Part shown: positions 52,679 to 64,000 of the stretch, piece after piece
How the letters are laid out: each line of letters opens with the position of its first letter
How positions within the stretch are numbered: position 1 is the stretch's first letter
From: Desulfurispirillum indicum S5
Lineage (GTDB): Bacteria; Chrysiogenota; Chrysiogenetes; Chrysiogenales; Chrysiogenaceae
Assembly: GCF_000177635.2 (NCBI RefSeq)
Contig: NC_014836.1
Location: 1,314,001 to 1,378,000, forward strand
Length of the DNA stretch: 64,000 nucleotides
Direction: 5' to 3'
The notes under the pieces: model-generated
Databases searched by the model: none
What the model was told of the DNA's origin: nothing
The model's input: the letters and a program-made list of their open reading frames with translations, nothing else
Made by a program: the position numbers and the translations under genes

Positions 52679-54181
52679 TCAGAAAAAGATATCCAGATCA
52701 TCCTCTTCCTGACTCTGCTCCTCTTCCTTTCCGGAAAGGGTATACTCAATCTGCAGGCAGGAACTGAAGAGCGAGCTGTCCAGATAGTGGATGTCCTTTG
52801 ATTCCCGGGTGACAAAAATGGTGGTCCGCCAGTTCTGCAGATCTTCGCGGATAGCTTTGAGGTAGGTTTTCAGGATGACGATCTTGCGATCGTCGAGCTG
52901 TGCCATTTCTACGTTACGCAGAATGGAGGACAGGGAAGTGATGGCGTAGGAGAGGTCGGAGAATTCGAAGATCAGTGACATGGTGCTGGCATATTTGCTG
53001 AACAGACTGGAGACGCGTTCCAGGTTTGCCTTGTGAGGTGAGCCGGCAAATTGCTCCAGGGCTATATCAATGTCCTCTTCCAGCTCTTCAAGTTCATAGA
53101 GTTCATAGAGTATCTCTTCGCCGATGTCCGCGACAAACTCCTGGGCCGTAACCTTTTCGCTGTGGCTTTTGCGCAGGACATTCTTTTCCTTGTCGTTGAG
53201 GGACTGATCCAGTTCAGCTTGCTTCTTTGGAGTGGCCGGTGCTTGCCTGGCGGGTGCCGGCTCTGGGGTTGCGACCTCTGGCGTTTTCTGTGAGCGTGAG
53301 GTGAAGACAAACTCTTCCAGGAATTCAGTATACTGGGCTATTTTAATTTTCTGGTATTCGGGCAGGGTGATGTCGTTGAAGGTGTAGAGAACGTGTGGGG
53401 TGCCGTGGAGGTTCAGCTCCCGCACCAGCACCAGATAGATTTTTCGGCCCATGGTGGTTTTTATTGAGACGGTTTTGGGTGTGGTGTCTCCGGGGCGCAG
53501 ATCTTTCAGCTGATGTACCGAGCCCTTCTCCTGCAGAAAGCATTGGCTGATGTCAAAGTCCCTTCCCACAAGATCCGCGTAATTCTCCTTTTGCACCATG
53601 GCGCCCAGGGCCTGGTTGATATAGCGAATGGTGGACGCTTCGTAGACAATGGTCGGGTTGGGATAAGCCTCCAGAACCTGCTTGAGCATCTGTATGGTCA
53701 ACGTGTCTTTCTGGCGGTTTTTTTCCACCTCCTGCCGCACCCGCTCTTCAAGGTGCGAATTGAGTTCTTCCAGTTGCCGCTTCGACCACAGCAGTTCCAG
53801 GGCATCGGTGATGGAGTTCAGAAGGGAGTCCTGCATCACCGGTTTCATGACGTAGCCGTTGACGCGCAGATTAATGGCGCGCTGCAGAAAGCGGGAGTCC
53901 CCATGGGCCGAAATGACGATGACTTTCTGGTCCAGGTCATTTTCACGGATCGACTCGATCATCTGGAAACCATCCATCACAGGCATGGTGACATCGGTGA
54001 TGATGAGGTCGGGGCGCTTCTGCCGATATATATCCAGACCTTCTTTACCATTGGTAGCCAGCAGAACTTCCCTGAACAGACGTTCAAAGAGAAGTGCAAT
54101 GGAATTGCGGGTGGCATCTTCGTCTTCGACATACAAAACGGAAGTATTTTTCGCCAGCGCCAGAATATCCTGCTTGAGCAT
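52679..54181 (-). CDS. Receiver-PAS signalling protein with helical C-terminus
   Basis: A 500-residue cytoplasmic protein. A receiver domain (about 1-125) has YVEDED acidic residues, the acceptor Asp in IITDVTMPVMDG (about residue 62) and Lys in VMKPV. A coiled coil (about 125-170) and a PAS-like domain (about 175-290) follow, then a low-complexity linker rich in Pro/Ala, and a helical bundle (about 350-480) with no DNA-binding or catalytic motif. The protein ends in an acidic tail closing DDLDIFF. The ATG at 54181 has GAGGTGG upstream. Its promoter must lie in or beside repeat copy C. The output is unknown. Confidence 0.85.
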   Translation of the reverse strand: MLKQDILALAKNTSVLYVEDEDATRNSIALLFERLFREVLLATNGKEGLDIYRQKRPDLIITDVTMPVMDGFQMIESIRENDLDQKVIVISAHGDSRFLQRAINLRVNGYVMKPVMQDSLLNSITDALELLWSKRQLEELNSHLEERVRQEVEKNRQKDTLTIQMLKQVLEAYPNPTIVYEASTIRYINQALGAMVQKENYADLVGRDFDISQCFLQEKGSVHQLKDLRPGDTTPKTVSIKTTMGRKIYLVLVRELNLHGTPHVLYTFNDITLPEYQKIKIAQYTEFLEEFVFTSRSQKTPEVATPEPAPARQAPATPKKQAELDQSLNDKEKNVLRKSHSEKVTAQEFVADIGEEILYELYELEELEEDIDIALEQFAGSPHKANLERVSSLFSKYASTMSLIFEFSDLSYAITSLSSILRNVEMAQLDDRKIVILKTYLKAIREDLQNWRTTIFVTRESKDIHYLDSSLFSSCLQIEYTLSGKEEEQSQEEDDLDIFF

Positions 54182-54212
54182 CGTCCACCTCAGAATAAGT
54201 AAATAAATTTTA

Positions 54213-54870
54213 AAGTTTCGCACCTAATAGCATTGGTTTAATTCATTATTTCTCTGTCGTTTATCGCGCAGAGGCAGTATTGATTTTGCATGCTTGACTC
54301 ATCTGGAGTTCCTTTTTTTGTTCCGGATATTGTCCTTTTTGACCGCGCAAAAAGGACTCAAAAACGCGCCCCCGAACGCCCGTTCTTCCGGCTCGTTGGC
54401 TTGCCTGTTCTGGAGATCCGGCAGACACTGCATCCCTGCAGTGCTGCCGGACCACTCACTTCCTGTGAGTGTCCCTTCGGGTCTTGCCAGCCAGGCGTCG
54501 CACTCACCGGACGGGCTCAGGGGGGAACGGCCTGCTTCTGTCTTTCCCCCGTGTGCTGTCCCAGCCAGAACGCGCCGACTGGAACGCTATGGACCCGCAG
54601 GGTTGACGCCACGACGGCGGCAACCGCAAACCAAAAGCCACGGAGGGCGGTTGTTTGCGGTCCCCAGTTCCAGGCAAGCGGGCGGCTGAAAAGGACAGCA
54701 CTGGGGGTCGCTTTTGCGCCACTTTTGGCGACCCAAAAGTGGTAAAAGAAACTCATAAACAGGGTGAGGGTAATGCCAAGCGACACAGTCTGTGCAGAAC
54801 CATTTTCGCCATCCTAGCATGGTGTAAGGGTCATCGCCGACAACCTGCCGTTTTTGGGGGTGCGAAACTT
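54213..54870 (+). repeat. 0.65-kb structured repeat, copy C (complete ends)
   Basis: This copy has the best-preserved ends: AAGTTTCGCACC at 54213-54224 and its exact inverse GGTGCGAAACTT at 54859-54870. The interior is collinear with copies A and B, with single-base indels (for example five instead of six C near 54370, and one base lost in CCCTTCGGG near 54474) that change the reading frame while leaving the hairpins. No target-site duplication is obvious. The left end is 32 bases from the start codon of the receiver-PAS gene. Confidence 0.9.
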
Positions 54871-54993
54871 CAATGAATTCCTATTATGTCATAAGACAAT
54901 TATTTTGCCAGCGCTATCTAAAATTCAGATGCAAGGGTAACACTTTGATGTTATAACGCCATTAAGTAACGATTTATTCTGATAGGGGAATAT

Positions 54994-55380
54994 ATGGCGA
55001 AAAAAGTAATTCTGGTGGATGACTCGCGGACGATCCTGGCCTCAGCTGAATTGGCGCTGGAAGAGCTTGTGCAGTCAGGGCAGGTGCATTTTTTTACGTA
55101 CAGTAATCCTCAGCAGTTCCTGGATGAAGCACTTGGCGGTAGTATAGACTATGACCTTTTGATATCTGACATCAATATGCCCCAGGTCAGTGGCCTTGAG
55201 GTGTCTGCGAAATTAAAACAGGACCCGCGCTTCAAGAGTAAACCCATTCTCATTCTCACCACAGAGAGTTCAGCCGAGATGAAGGAAAAAGGCAAAGCCA
55301 TCGGGGTAACCGGCTGGATGGTAAAGCCTTTCAGTGATCAAAAACTGGTGAAGTCGATCAAAATGGTACTAGGAATCTGA
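54994..55380 (+). CDS. CheY-like response regulator
   Basis: A 128-residue receiver-only protein with VDDSRT at the N-terminus, acceptor Asp59 in [13 protein letters not shown], Thr in LTTESS and Lys in MVKPFSD. The [20 protein letters not shown] text is typical of chemotaxis CheY relatives. It heads the second chemotaxis cluster and is the natural phosphate acceptor for the CheA 2.5 kb downstream. GGGGA precedes the ATG. Confidence 0.92.
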   Translation: MAKKVILVDDSRTILASAELALEELVQSGQVHFFTYSNPQQFLDEALGGSIDYDLLISDINMPQVSGLEVSAKLKQDPRFKSKPILILTTESSAEMKEKGKAIGVTGWMVKPFSDQKLVKSIKMVLGI

Positions 55381-55435
55381 TAGCGGGGAGAACGCTGGCA
55401 ACCCCACCAGACAAGGTAACTTCAGGAGATGCGCC

Positions 55436-57514
55436 ATGAAATCCACCATGACTCTTAAGAAACAACTCATCGCTGTTCTACTTTTTGTAGGTTTGCTGCC
55501 CTTTATAATAATGGGTATTATTTCCTACTTCTCTGCAGCCAATGCCCTGGATCGTGAAGCTTTCGCCAAGCTGGAGGCTATTCGGGACCTTGTGCGGGGG
55601 GAGCTCTCCCTGTACCTTGACAATACCGCTGAAGGCATTGGCGTTTTTGCCCGCAGCTCTGATGTGGCTGAAATGTTCCGCGAGCTGGTGCGCCTGCACA
55701 ACGAACACAATGTCGGAGCGGAAGATCCATTCTTTATTACCGATTATCCCGATGTGCGGGAAGTTTACCAGCGCTTTGAGCCCCTCTACCGTGGTGCCGC
55801 TGAAGCCTTCGAACTGAATGATATCTATATGGTCTGCCGTCTCCACGGCCATGTCATGTACTCTCTGGCGAAACGGGATGACCTGGGACAGAACGTGGGC
55901 AGTGGTCCCCTGCGTAACAGTGGCCTGGCAGAAGCTTGGCGTCGGGTGGTCTCTACCCAGCAGATTGCCTTCGTTGATATGTCACCTTACGGGCCAGCGG
56001 GCAACCGCCCCACCATGTTTATGGGTATTCCCATCATGGCAGGCAACACCATGCTGGGTGTCATGGTTCTTGATATCAGCATAGAGACCGTAAATTCCAT
56101 AATGCAAAATAGAACAGGGCTGGGGGAAACCGGTGAAAGCTATCTCGTCGGCCCCGATAACCTTATGCGCAGTGACAGTTTCCTGGAGCCCAATACCCAC
56201 TCTGTCGCCAACTCATTTCGCAACCCCAGTCAGGGCGCGGTGCGTACGGAAATGGCCCAGGCGGCCCTTCGCGGAGAAAATGGCGTGCGTGTGGGCTCTG
56301 ACTACCTGGGCAACGAAGTCCTCTCTGCCTATGGCCCTGTAGAAGTGTATGGCGTTCGCTGGGCTATCCTGACGGAGATGTTTCACGATGAAGTGCTGGA
56401 ACCCGTATATCAGTTGCGTAATGTCTCCCTTATGCTTGGCGCCATCATTCTGGCAATTGTCGGCGCCATCGCCTTTCTGATGGCCTATATGCTGGCCAAG
56501 CCCATAATCGCCGCGATCCGCAATATATCAGAAGCGAACTCACAGGTGGTAAGCGCCTCAGACCAGATTGCGTCGTCGTCGAGTTCACTTGCAGAAGGCG
56601 CCTCTGAGCAGGCCAACAGTGTAGAGGAAGTGACGGCGACCGTTGAGGAAGCGACATCGATTAACAATCAGAATGCGGAGAACACGCGTCAGGCAGACAT
56701 TCTTGCCGGTCAGGCGACGCAGGCCGCCAATGAGGGCTATGAGAAGGTCCAGCAGCTGATGAGCTCCATGGAGGAAGTGACCGCGTCCTCGGAGCGCATA
56801 TCGCAGATCATCAAGACCATCGACGAAATCGCCTTCCAGACGAACCTTCTCGCGCTGAACGCGGCCGTTGAAGCGGCGCGCGCCGGCGAGCACGGACTTG
56901 GTTTTGCAGTGGTGGCGGAGGAAGTGAAGAGCCTTGCGCAGCGCAGTGCCAACGCAGCGCGTGAGACCGCCGACATCATCCAGCGCACCATCAGTCAGAT
57001 TCGTCAGGGCAACAGCGTGGCCGAAGAGACCAACAGCGCCTTTGATGAAATCCGTCAGCAGATCAAGAAGACCTCGGACCTGATCGGCGAGATCACCGTT
57101 TCGGTGAAAGAGCAGTCCGAAGGCATGAACCAGATCTCGACAGCCATGAGCCAGATCGATAAAGTGACCCAGCAGAACGCCGCCAACTCTGAAGAAGCCG
57201 CTGCCGCGGCTGAAGAGCTGAACGCTCAGGCCGTGGCCATGCTCAACAGCGTCTCCACCGTGGCGAACTTCGTAGGTTTTCGCATGGAGAGCGAAAGCAG
57301 CCACAGTCGGGGCAGTGGATCACTTCCGCCCGCCGGTGGTCGTGTGCGCGTCAGCGCCCCGGGCAGCCCGGCGAAGCCCTCAGGCTCCAAGCAGCTTGCC
57401 CCGGCCTTCCATGATCCCCGTGGCAGCAGCGGCAGTGGCAGGGGCAGCAAGAAAGCGCGTAACGAGAACGACGATATCTTTCCCCTGGATGAAGACGACC
57501 TGAAGGAATTCTAA
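55436..57514 (+). CDS. Methyl-accepting chemotaxis protein, second class, without clear HAMP
   Basis: A 692-residue receptor with membrane segments at about 10-32 and 335-358 and a large dCache-like sensor between them. The cytoplasmic part follows directly, without a recognisable HAMP. Its tip, [23 protein letters not shown] with the [18 protein letters not shown] continuation, differs from the other two receptors here, implying a separate array. The C-terminus is Ser/Pro/Gly-rich and ends DEDDLKEF. From about 56600 on, G+C and codon use change sharply toward those of cheA. It is the likely input of the downstream CheA system. Confidence 0.94.
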   Translation: MKSTMTLKKQLIAVLLFVGLLPFIIMGIISYFSAANALDREAFAKLEAIRDLVRGELSLYLDNTAEGIGVFARSSDVAEMFRELVRLHNEHNVGAEDPFFITDYPDVREVYQRFEPLYRGAAEAFELNDIYMVCRLHGHVMYSLAKRDDLGQNVGSGPLRNSGLAEAWRRVVSTQQIAFVDMSPYGPAGNRPTMFMGIPIMAGNTMLGVMVLDISIETVNSIMQNRTGLGETGESYLVGPDNLMRSDSFLEPNTHSVANSFRNPSQGAVRTEMAQAALRGENGVRVGSDYLGNEVLSAYGPVEVYGVRWAILTEMFHDEVLEPVYQLRNVSLMLGAIILAIVGAIAFLMAYMLAKPIIAAIRNISEANSQVVSASDQIASSSSSLAEGASEQANSVEEVTATVEEATSINNQNAENTRQADILAGQATQAANEGYEKVQQLMSSMEEVTASSERISQIIKTIDEIAFQTNLLALNAAVEAARAGEHGLGFAVVAEEVKSLAQRSANAARETADIIQRTISQIRQGNSVAEETNSAFDEIRQQIKKTSDLIGEITVSVKEQSEGMNQISTAMSQIDKVTQQNAANSEEAAAAAEELNAQAVAMLNSVSTVANFVGFRMESESSHSRGSGSLPPAGGRVRVSAPGSPAKPSGSKQLAPAFHDPRGSSGSGRGSKKARNENDDIFPLDEDDLKEF

Positions 57515-57675
57515 GCAGGCCGCTGAAGATCGCTCGGGCATAAAGAAAAGCCAGAAAAAAAGCCATTTCTCTCGCAAAGACGCGAAGGACGCCAAGGGAA
57601 GAAAAAACTGAGCATACAGGCGCAAACAGTTTGGTGTATTTCGTGGTTTGCTTCTCTTCTCCAGAAAGGACAGCG
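57515..57675. repeat. Short interspersed repeat fragments
   Basis: The gap holds CTCTCGCAAAGACGCGAAGG (57569-57588), related to text at about 11071-11180, and GTATTTCGTGGTTT (57636-57649), whose exact inverse lies at 62794-62807 beyond cheB. No gene is present. Confidence 0.5.
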
Positions 57676-57939
57676 ATGTTTGAAATAGACGGCGAAACCC
57701 TGAATATCAGCCTTGGCATGGACGCCGAGGACGTGGAGCAGCTTCGGCAGTTTCTGCTGAGCCGCATCGAGTACATCGAGCACATCGGCATCCAGGACCC
57801 CCGTGAAAGCCTTGGCAGCTCCAGCCTTCTGCAGCTGCTCGGGGCGATCCGCCGCAGCCATCGTGACATCGTGATCGACCTCTTTGACATGCCCCTTGAG
57901 CATCCCGAGCTTGGTCGTCAGTACTGGAGCGTGCCATGA
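57676..57939 (+). CDS. Small unknown protein coupled to cheA
   Basis: An 87-residue protein beginning MFEIDGETLNISL and ending PLEHPELGRQYWSVP. I do not recognise it; it has alternating strand/helix text reminiscent of a STAS-like fold, but that is weak. GAAAGGA stands upstream of the ATG and the stop overlaps the cheA start by 4 bases (ATGA). Tight coupling and shared codon use with cheA suggest a function in the same signalling complex. Confidence 0.75.
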   Translation: MFEIDGETLNISLGMDAEDVEQLRQFLLSRIEYIEHIGIQDPRESLGSSSLLQLLGAIRRSHRDIVIDLFDMPLEHPELGRQYWSVP

Positions 57940-60320
57940 ACCGCGAGCGCCTGCGCCAGATTTTCATAGAGGAAGCCAGCGAAATCATCGAAAAGCTCGA
58001 CAGCGATGTGATGGACCTTGAGAGCGACCCGGGCAACAGCGACACCCTGAACGAACTCTTCCGTGGCGTGCACACCCTGAAGGGCAGCGCCAACTCCATT
58101 GGTTTCACCCGTCTTGGCACCTTTGTGCACAGCTTTGAAGACGCGCTTGACTACTACCGCGCGGGCCAGGGCACCGTGAACACCGCCGTGATCGACACCT
58201 TCCTTGACGCGGTGGACGTGATCAAGGACGTCTTTGACGACGAAGTGCAGGAACGCTCAGAACTGACCCATCCTGCCCGCTATGAACAGAGCCTTGAGCA
58301 CATCCGTCAGCTGCTGGTGCGCGTCAGCCCCACCGAGGAAACCGAGAGTGCCACCGCAGAAGACACCAGCGACCAACGGCCCAGTCAGACCGCCTACCGC
58401 GAAGTGCTGCGTGACCTTGCCGAAGAGTTTGCCAGCGTGCCCGAAGCCCCTGACGACAGCACCGACAGTGCCAGCGCCGTTGGAGGGCGCGCGCCGTCAG
58501 ATCCCGTCAGCCGTGAGGGCGCAGACCACATAGACCTTGGTGAACTGCAGAGCCGCAAAGGCCCCGGCGAGCACCTGTATCACATCCAGCTGACCCTTGA
58601 CAGCGACATCTACATCCGCGGCTACGACCACGCCATCTTCCTGCGCCTGCTGCGCGAACAGGGCAGCATCCTGAGTGTCCGCTGGGACCTCAGCCGGGTG
58701 AGCCACCTGAGCGACATCGACCCGCTGCGCTGCGACATTGGCATCGTGGACATCTATATGGCCAGCGACCATCCCCAGGGGGAAATCGAAGAGATCTTCG
58801 AATTCCTTGACGACTTTGAATACCGCGTTCGCGTCGTAGACGACGAAACGAGTGAGCCGGCATCCATAGCCCAGAGCGACAGCGCACCCGCGCCGACTCC
58901 GGCACCTTCACCGGCAGCGACTGTTACCGCTGCAACTACAAGCCCTGATGAGGGGCACCGTGAACCGCCAGCACCGGACACTGCCGCCAGCGCACCACCC
59001 ACCGCCCCGGCAGAGGCATCCACAGAGCTCCCCACAGAGCCACCCACCGCCCCGGAGAGTGCAGACGCCATTGCCGCAGCACCCACTGCTCTTGCCGCAG
59101 AGTCCGAGGTCGAAGAGGACCGTGCCGCAGAGCGCAGCGCCCCCGCCAATCGCGGTCGCGACGAGAAACGCTCCTTCGTGCGCATCGACACGAAGAAACT
59201 GGACGAACTCTTTGACTCCGTCGGCGAACTGGTGATCGCCCAGAGCTTCCTGACCCAGAACCCCACCATTCAGGACATCGCCGACGAACACGTGAAGAAG
59301 ACCCTGGACGTGCTGTCGAAGATCACGCGCCTGATCCAGAACCGGGTCATGTCCCTGCGCATGGTCCCCATCCGGGATACCTTCGAGAAGATGCGCCGGG
59401 TGGTGCGCGACGCCTCGCGCAAAATCGACAAGGACATCGTGCTGCACATCAGCGGCGAAGACACGGAAATCGACAAGAACATGGTTGACGCCCTTGGCGA
59501 CCCGCTGATCCACCTGATCCGCAATGCCATCGACCACGGCATCGAATCCGACCCCGCCGAACGCACCCTCCATGGCAAGCCGATCCAGGGGAATATCTTC
59601 CTGCGGGCCTTCCACAAAGGCGGCTCCATCGTGATCGAAATCAGTGACGACGGCCGTGGGATCAACCGTGAGAAAGTACTGCACAAAGCCATCAGGCAGG
59701 GCCTGGTGAGCGCCGAAGAGGAACTCAGCGACACCCAGGTGTACAGCCTGATCATGCAGGCAGGCTTCTCCACCGCCGAAGCCATCAGCGACCTCTCTGG
59801 CCGTGGTGTTGGCCTTGATGTGGTGCGCAGCTCCGTAGAACAGCTGCGCGGGAAAGTGGAAATCCAGTCCATGGCCCAGCAGGGCACGACCTTCAGCCTG
59901 CAGCTTCCGCTGACGCTGGCGATTATCGATGGCATGCTGGTGCGCTGCGCGCACGAGACCTTTATCATCCCGACGCTGTCGATTCTGGAGTCCTTCCAGC
60001 CCAGCAATGACAGCGTGTTCACCTACCAGGGCAAGGGCGAGTTTGTGAAGCTGCGCGAAGAAATCCTGCCCATCGTTCGCCTTGATGAAGTGCTGAATAT
60101 CAGGGCTGCAAAACGCCTGAAAGCCGCAGAGGCCACGCTGGTGCACGTAGAGAACGACAACGGCCACTTCGCGCTGCTGGTTGACGAACTGATCAGCCGT
60201 CAGCAGGTGGTGATCAAGCCCATCGGTGAAGGGAGCATCCGGGTGCCCCAGGTCTCCGGTGCGGCAGTGATGGGCAATGGAATGGTTTCCCTTATCCTCA
60301 ATGTGGAAGGACTCTACTGA
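57936..60320 (+). CDS. cheA: Chemotaxis histidine kinase CheA
   Basis: A 794-residue CheA. The P1/Hpt domain has FRGVHTLKGSANS with phospho-acceptor His46. A P2-like domain (about 205-305), containing YHIQLTLDSDIYIRGYDHAI, is followed by a long Pro/Ala/Thr-rich linker (about 310-405). Next come P3 dimerisation, P4 ATPase (HLIRNAIDHGIE, SDDGRGINREK, GRGVGLDVV) and P5 CheW-like. It phosphorylates CheY and CheB. No cheW is in this cluster. G+C is high and Leu CTT before GAC/GGC is unusually frequent compared with the genes on either side. Confidence 0.96.
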   Translation: MNRERLRQIFIEEASEIIEKLDSDVMDLESDPGNSDTLNELFRGVHTLKGSANSIGFTRLGTFVHSFEDALDYYRAGQGTVNTAVIDTFLDAVDVIKDVFDDEVQERSELTHPARYEQSLEHIRQLLVRVSPTEETESATAEDTSDQRPSQTAYREVLRDLAEEFASVPEAPDDSTDSASAVGGRAPSDPVSREGADHIDLGELQSRKGPGEHLYHIQLTLDSDIYIRGYDHAIFLRLLREQGSILSVRWDLSRVSHLSDIDPLRCDIGIVDIYMASDHPQGEIEEIFEFLDDFEYRVRVVDDETSEPASIAQSDSAPAPTPAPSPAATVTAATTSPDEGHREPPAPDTAASAPPTAPAEASTELPTEPPTAPESADAIAAAPTALAAESEVEEDRAAERSAPANRGRDEKRSFVRIDTKKLDELFDSVGELVIAQSFLTQNPTIQDIADEHVKKTLDVLSKITRLIQNRVMSLRMVPIRDTFEKMRRVVRDASRKIDKDIVLHISGEDTEIDKNMVDALGDPLIHLIRNAIDHGIESDPAERTLHGKPIQGNIFLRAFHKGGSIVIEISDDGRGINREKVLHKAIRQGLVSAEEELSDTQVYSLIMQAGFSTAEAISDLSGRGVGLDVVRSSVEQLRGKVEIQSMAQQGTTFSLQLPLTLAIIDGMLVRCAHETFIIPTLSILESFQPSNDSVFTYQGKGEFVKLREEILPIVRLDEVLNIRAAKRLKAAEATLVHVENDNGHFALLVDELISRQQVVIKPIGEGSIRVPQVSGAAVMGNGMVSLILNVEGLY

Positions 60321-60357
60321 AAAACTGATGGAATCACGATATACGAGGAGGTGATGG

Positions 60358-61241
60358 GTGATTGACATAACGAAAGTGGAAGATGTCGATTTTCTCGGGG
60401 AAATTCAGCGACGTTTTCGCGAGAAGAATGCTTCCATTGAAGAGATGCAGCGCATGACGCAGAACCTTCTGGATCTCAATGACAAGGCGCGTCAGGCTGA
60501 GGCGGTGAAAAGTGAATTTCTTTCACTGATAAAAAATGAATTCAACAACCCCATCTCATCGCTTCTCAGTTTTTCCCAGGCCCTTGCCAGTGGTCGCCAT
60601 ACAGAAAAAATCTCCGATATCGCCCGCATGACTCATCAGGAACTGCAGCGCATTGATTTTCATATGAAGAATATATTCGCGGCGGCGGAGATTGAATCCG
60701 GTCAGATACAGAATACCTTTGAAGACGTTTATCTGGATGAACTTGTCAATGAGGTTCGCTCCAGTCTGCGCTATATCATTGCGGACAAACATCTGGACAT
60801 TCAGCTGTTTAACGAGCTGTCCGGCGCGGTACAGTCCGATAGTGCCAAACTCTTTACGATTCTGCTGAATCTGCTTTCCAACGCCTGCGAATACTCCCAT
60901 GTCCATGGCAGAATTGTCGTGTGGGCCGGGGTTGATGATGGAAGTATCGTCATCTTTGTGAAGGATTTTGGCGAAGGGATACCCACTCAATATCACGGCA
61001 AGATTTTTAACCGTTTCACCCAGTTTCATTCCGGCAAGAATCGACCGCATACCGGACTGGGTCTGGGGCTGAGTGTGGTGAAAGGGCTTGTGGAGTCTTT
61101 AGATGGATCCATAGAAAGTTATTCCTCCAGTGAGCAGACCGTTTTTACGGTGCGACTGCCTGCTCAACCTGTTCGTTTTGACGATTTTGCCGATGGGGAC
61201 TCCTTTGACGGGGAGTTTGATGACGAAGATATGGTGGAAAT

Positions 61242-61245
<4 letters not shown>
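60358..61245 (+). CDS. Histidine-kinase homologue lacking the acceptor histidine
   Basis: A 295-residue cytoplasmic protein with an N-terminal coiled coil (about 15-50), a HisKA-like helix pair and a full ATPase domain: N-box LLSNACEYS, DFGEGIP and HTGLGLGLSVV. The H-box reads SEFLSLIKNEFNNPISSL, where the usual SHEI is KNEF, so Asn60 stands in place of the phospho-acceptor His. An acidic tail closes the protein. The start is GTG with GAGGAGGTG upstream. It lies 37 bases after cheA and overlaps cheD by 4 bases, so it probably regulates the chemotaxis complex rather than acting as a normal sensor kinase. Confidence 0.85.
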
Positions 61246-62785
<1,540 letters not shown>

Positions 62786-62793
62786 ATAAAAGA

Positions 62794-62807
62794 AAACCAC
62801 GAAATAC
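62794..62807 (-). repeat. Inverted partner of a 14-bp repeat flanking the che genes
   Basis: AAACCACGAAATAC is the exact inverse of 57636-57649. The pair encloses the genes from the small unknown gene through cheB. Confidence 0.45.
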
Positions 62808-62861
62808 GAAAAAGGCCGATGAAACCGAGAATGAACGCAAATAAACATGCGTAAAACAAAT

Positions 62862-62961
62862 GTGAGCGCCAACACTCCTCGCAGACCACGCTCGCTTTTC
62901 TTCCTGGCGAGAGGGTCTGCCACTCGCCATCCAGGCTCGCTTTCGGAGTGCTGGCGCTCAC
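62862..62961 (+). repeat. 100-bp short interspersed element with 16-bp terminal inverted repeats, copy 2
   Basis: The left end GTGAGCGCCAACACTC and right end GAGTGCTGGCGCTCAC are inverses with one mismatch. Inside, GGCGAG / CTCGCC forms a second hairpin. It aligns with 12452-12561 over its length. It has no coding frame and fills most of the gap between cheB and clpB. Confidence 0.65.
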
Positions 62962-63009
62962 CGCTAAAAACTTCTCCCTTGGTATCTCTGTGTCAGTCTC
63001 TCTCTTCTT

Positions 63010-64000
<991 letters not shown>

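Noticed and set aside
58908-60368. Long minus-strand open frame opposite cheA
   Set aside because: It is a by-product of the G+C-rich codon pattern of cheA; the translation is low-complexity and the plus-strand CheA is unambiguous.

Overview
The window looks like a flagellated, Gram-negative, chemotactic bacterium of about 55% G+C (visual estimate). Supporting features are periplasmic-sensor kinases, signal peptides, flagellin, two types of chemoreceptor, a sigma-54-type promoter, an NtrC-family activator, queuosine and molybdenum-cofactor genes and B12-controlled cobalt uptake. The mix of ordinary proteobacterial-type genes with an uncommon chemotaxis operon would fit a deep-branching anaerobic lineage such as Chrysiogenota, Deferribacterota or Desulfobacterota. 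That placement is an inference; no rRNA or tRNA gene is present to settle it.

Layout. 0.2-8.9 kb (minus strand): a probable operon of M50 membrane protease, queC, mogA, aldehyde dehydrogenase, SppA-type peptidase, a shortened AmrS-like radical SAM protein and a large CHASE/PAS histidine kinase. 9-12.4 kb (plus): a GDT1/UPF0016 transporter, an unrecognised acidic protein and an iron alcohol dehydrogenase bracketed by short direct repeats. 12.7-19.5 kb: thioesterase, M24 peptidase, mutM, an MFS transporter, a polyphosphate:AMP phosphotransferase and a secreted TPR protein. 20.2-27.0 kb (minus): a seven-gene run pepA - amidoligase - class I glutamine amidotransferase - DUF502 - rimO - tadA - EAL. 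28.2-33.8 kb: SafE-like protein, htpX, an exported protein, then a cobalamin riboswitch leading a NikL-like/cbiM/cbiQ/cbiO cobalt-nickel ECF transporter. 34.2-42.9 kb: two PAS histidine kinases, a receiver protein, an NtrC-type activator and a degenerate kinase. 43.6-54.2 kb: a sigma-54-type promoter driving MCP - HD-GYP - cheW - MCP, then flagellin/flaG/TPR and a receiver-PAS protein on the minus strand. 55.0-62.8 kb: cheY-like gene, MCP of a second class, small unknown gene, cheA, a kinase lacking its phospho-acceptor histidine, cheD and cheB. The window ends inside clpB (minus).

Between the genes lies a family of about 0.65-kb repeats: three full copies at 19.5, 27.5 and 54.2 kb, a left-end fragment at 41.4 kb, and two decayed inverted pieces at 0.08 and 33.9 kb. 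The copies have short terminal inverted repeats, no transposase, and several long hairpins. One hairpin shows a compensatory base-pair change between copies, and single-base indels break every reading frame. This is the strongest candidate here for an undescribed element. Other notable points are the amidoligase/amidotransferase pair embedded in a housekeeping operon, two kinase homologues without the catalytic histidine, a nine-G tract in the ribosome-binding region of a sensor kinase, and a sharp G+C/codon-usage block covering the end of one MCP through cheA. No CRISPR array, tRNA, rRNA or intact insertion sequence was seen.
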